Shown here: positions 63,578 to 64,000 of the stretch, piece by piece
Layout of the letters: each line of letters begins with the position of its first letter
Numbering within the stretch: position 1 is the first letter of the stretch
Position numbers and translations under genes: made by a program
Assembly (NCBI GenBank): GCA_964489525.1
Contig: CAZAYY010000006.1
Coordinates: 62,001-126,000 of the forward strand
Source of the DNA: CAZAYY01 sp964489525
Lineage (GTDB): Bacteria > Chloroflexota > Anaerolineae > Anaerolineales > JABWBV01
Length of the DNA: 64,000 bases
Reading direction: 5' to 3'
The notes under the pieces: generated by a model
What the model was told of the DNA's origin: nothing
The model's input: the letters and a program-made list of their open reading frames with translations, nothing else
Database searches by the model: none

Positions 63578-63845
63578 GGGTACCTCCTTAAGGAAATTGC
63601 GTGAATTCTTTTTGATTATACACCTATCTACGGAGAAATTATACAAAGTGTTGCATCTTTCTTCCGAAAAACGGTTTCACCTGTAATAACAGGATTGGAT
63701 AACAAGGCCATTGCGCTGCATGATTTCTCTGGGGGTTATAATCATCATAACGATTGGAATTCTATCGCTTCCTTTCAGCCTGCCAGCCCAGGTAATATGG
63801 GGATTGGCCCCGTCTATAAGAATCAATCTTAGAGGTATAACTGCA

Positions 63846-64000
63846 ATGCCAGCCAACGAACAAGGTGCATCACCAGACAGGTACATGGTAATTCCTCGCA
63901 CATTAATTTTTATCCGGCGGGGTGAAGCAGTTTTATTGATTCGTGGGGGGCCGCATAAACGGCTGTGGGCGAACCGATATAACGGCATCGGCGGCCACCT
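63846..64000 (+). CDS. Nudix hydrolase, N-terminal fragment
   Basis: A frame open to the window edge (51 codons). RYMVIPRTLIFIRRGEAVLL and the loop RLWANRYNGIGGH lead into the start of the Nudix box (GG...). The frame is also open from ATG 63720 with a hydrophobic N-terminus, but 63846 resembles other MutT-type starts. Cleaves nucleoside diphosphate-type bonds; substrate unknown. Confidence 0.65.
   Translation, partial: MPANEQGASPDRYMVIPRTLIFIRRGEAVLLIRGGPHKRLWANRYNGIGGH

Noticed and set aside
63677..63988. 103-codon minus-strand frame at the right edge
   Set aside because: The plus strand encodes the start of a recognisable Nudix protein in the same bases.

Overview
The window looks like a chromosomal segment of a Chloroflexota bacterium, probably class Anaerolineae. 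This is an inference from gene content and style: secreted proteins with long Thr/Pro linkers, an extreme C-terminal YLPLVVR tail, a WD40 lipoprotein, a TgpA/DUF58 pair, an SPFH protein with a helix-turn-helix tail, and a citramalate-type isoleucine route. No rRNA is present to confirm it. There are no phage, insertion-sequence or CRISPR features. Genes are dense and fall into a few long operons.

Layout. 1-2773 (minus): 5' part of a secreted type I pullulanase. 3029-9378: a SorC-type regulator divergent from glpK-glpD and a membrane alpha/beta hydrolase, a glycerol (or acylglycerol) module. 9759-15233: two exported proteins, a WD40 lipoprotein and a very large M6-like metalloprotease with leucine-rich repeats. 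15438-19571: a glutaredoxin-like protein convergent with a transglutaminase/DUF58 pair. 19903-26717 (plus): ftsY followed without a gap by an acetyltransferase, a ThuA-like protein, a Gfo/Idh/MocA oxidoreductase, a GPH-type sugar symporter and a large enzyme-like protein of unknown family. 26762-29222 (minus): fabD, rpmF, and prfB with a programmed +1 frameshift. 29904-32814: a TetR regulator with a palindromic operator, an epimerase, and a ring-cleaving-dioxygenase-like protein.

32890-46068 is the centrepiece: one branched-chain amino acid operon, ilvD-ilvB-ilvN-ilvC-leuA-leuC-leuD-cimA-leuB-pheA. In front of it lies an apparent classical attenuator: a 36-codon leader peptide dominated by Ile/Val/Leu codons, a strong intrinsic terminator, and an upstream segment that can pair over 12 bases with the terminator's 5' arm. 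cimA makes 2-oxobutanoate from pyruvate and acetyl-CoA, so leuB/C/D can serve isoleucine as well as leucine.

46240-54282 holds fabG, an Asp23 protein, nusB, a TatB-like protein and tatC, then a membrane protein, a putative glycan-active lipoprotein and two YtxH proteins. 54296-58300 (minus) holds the NAD(P)HX repair enzyme and an aldehyde:ferredoxin-oxidoreductase-family enzyme with a small SCP2-like partner. A tRNA-Leu(GAG) transcription unit (minus) and plsX-fabF (plus) follow. An SPFH pair and the start of a Nudix gene close the window.

Fatty acid synthesis genes are scattered (fabD, fabG, plsX, fabF) and no acyl carrier protein was seen. Recoding and RNA-level control (RF2 frameshift, ilv attenuator) are the best-supported regulatory features.
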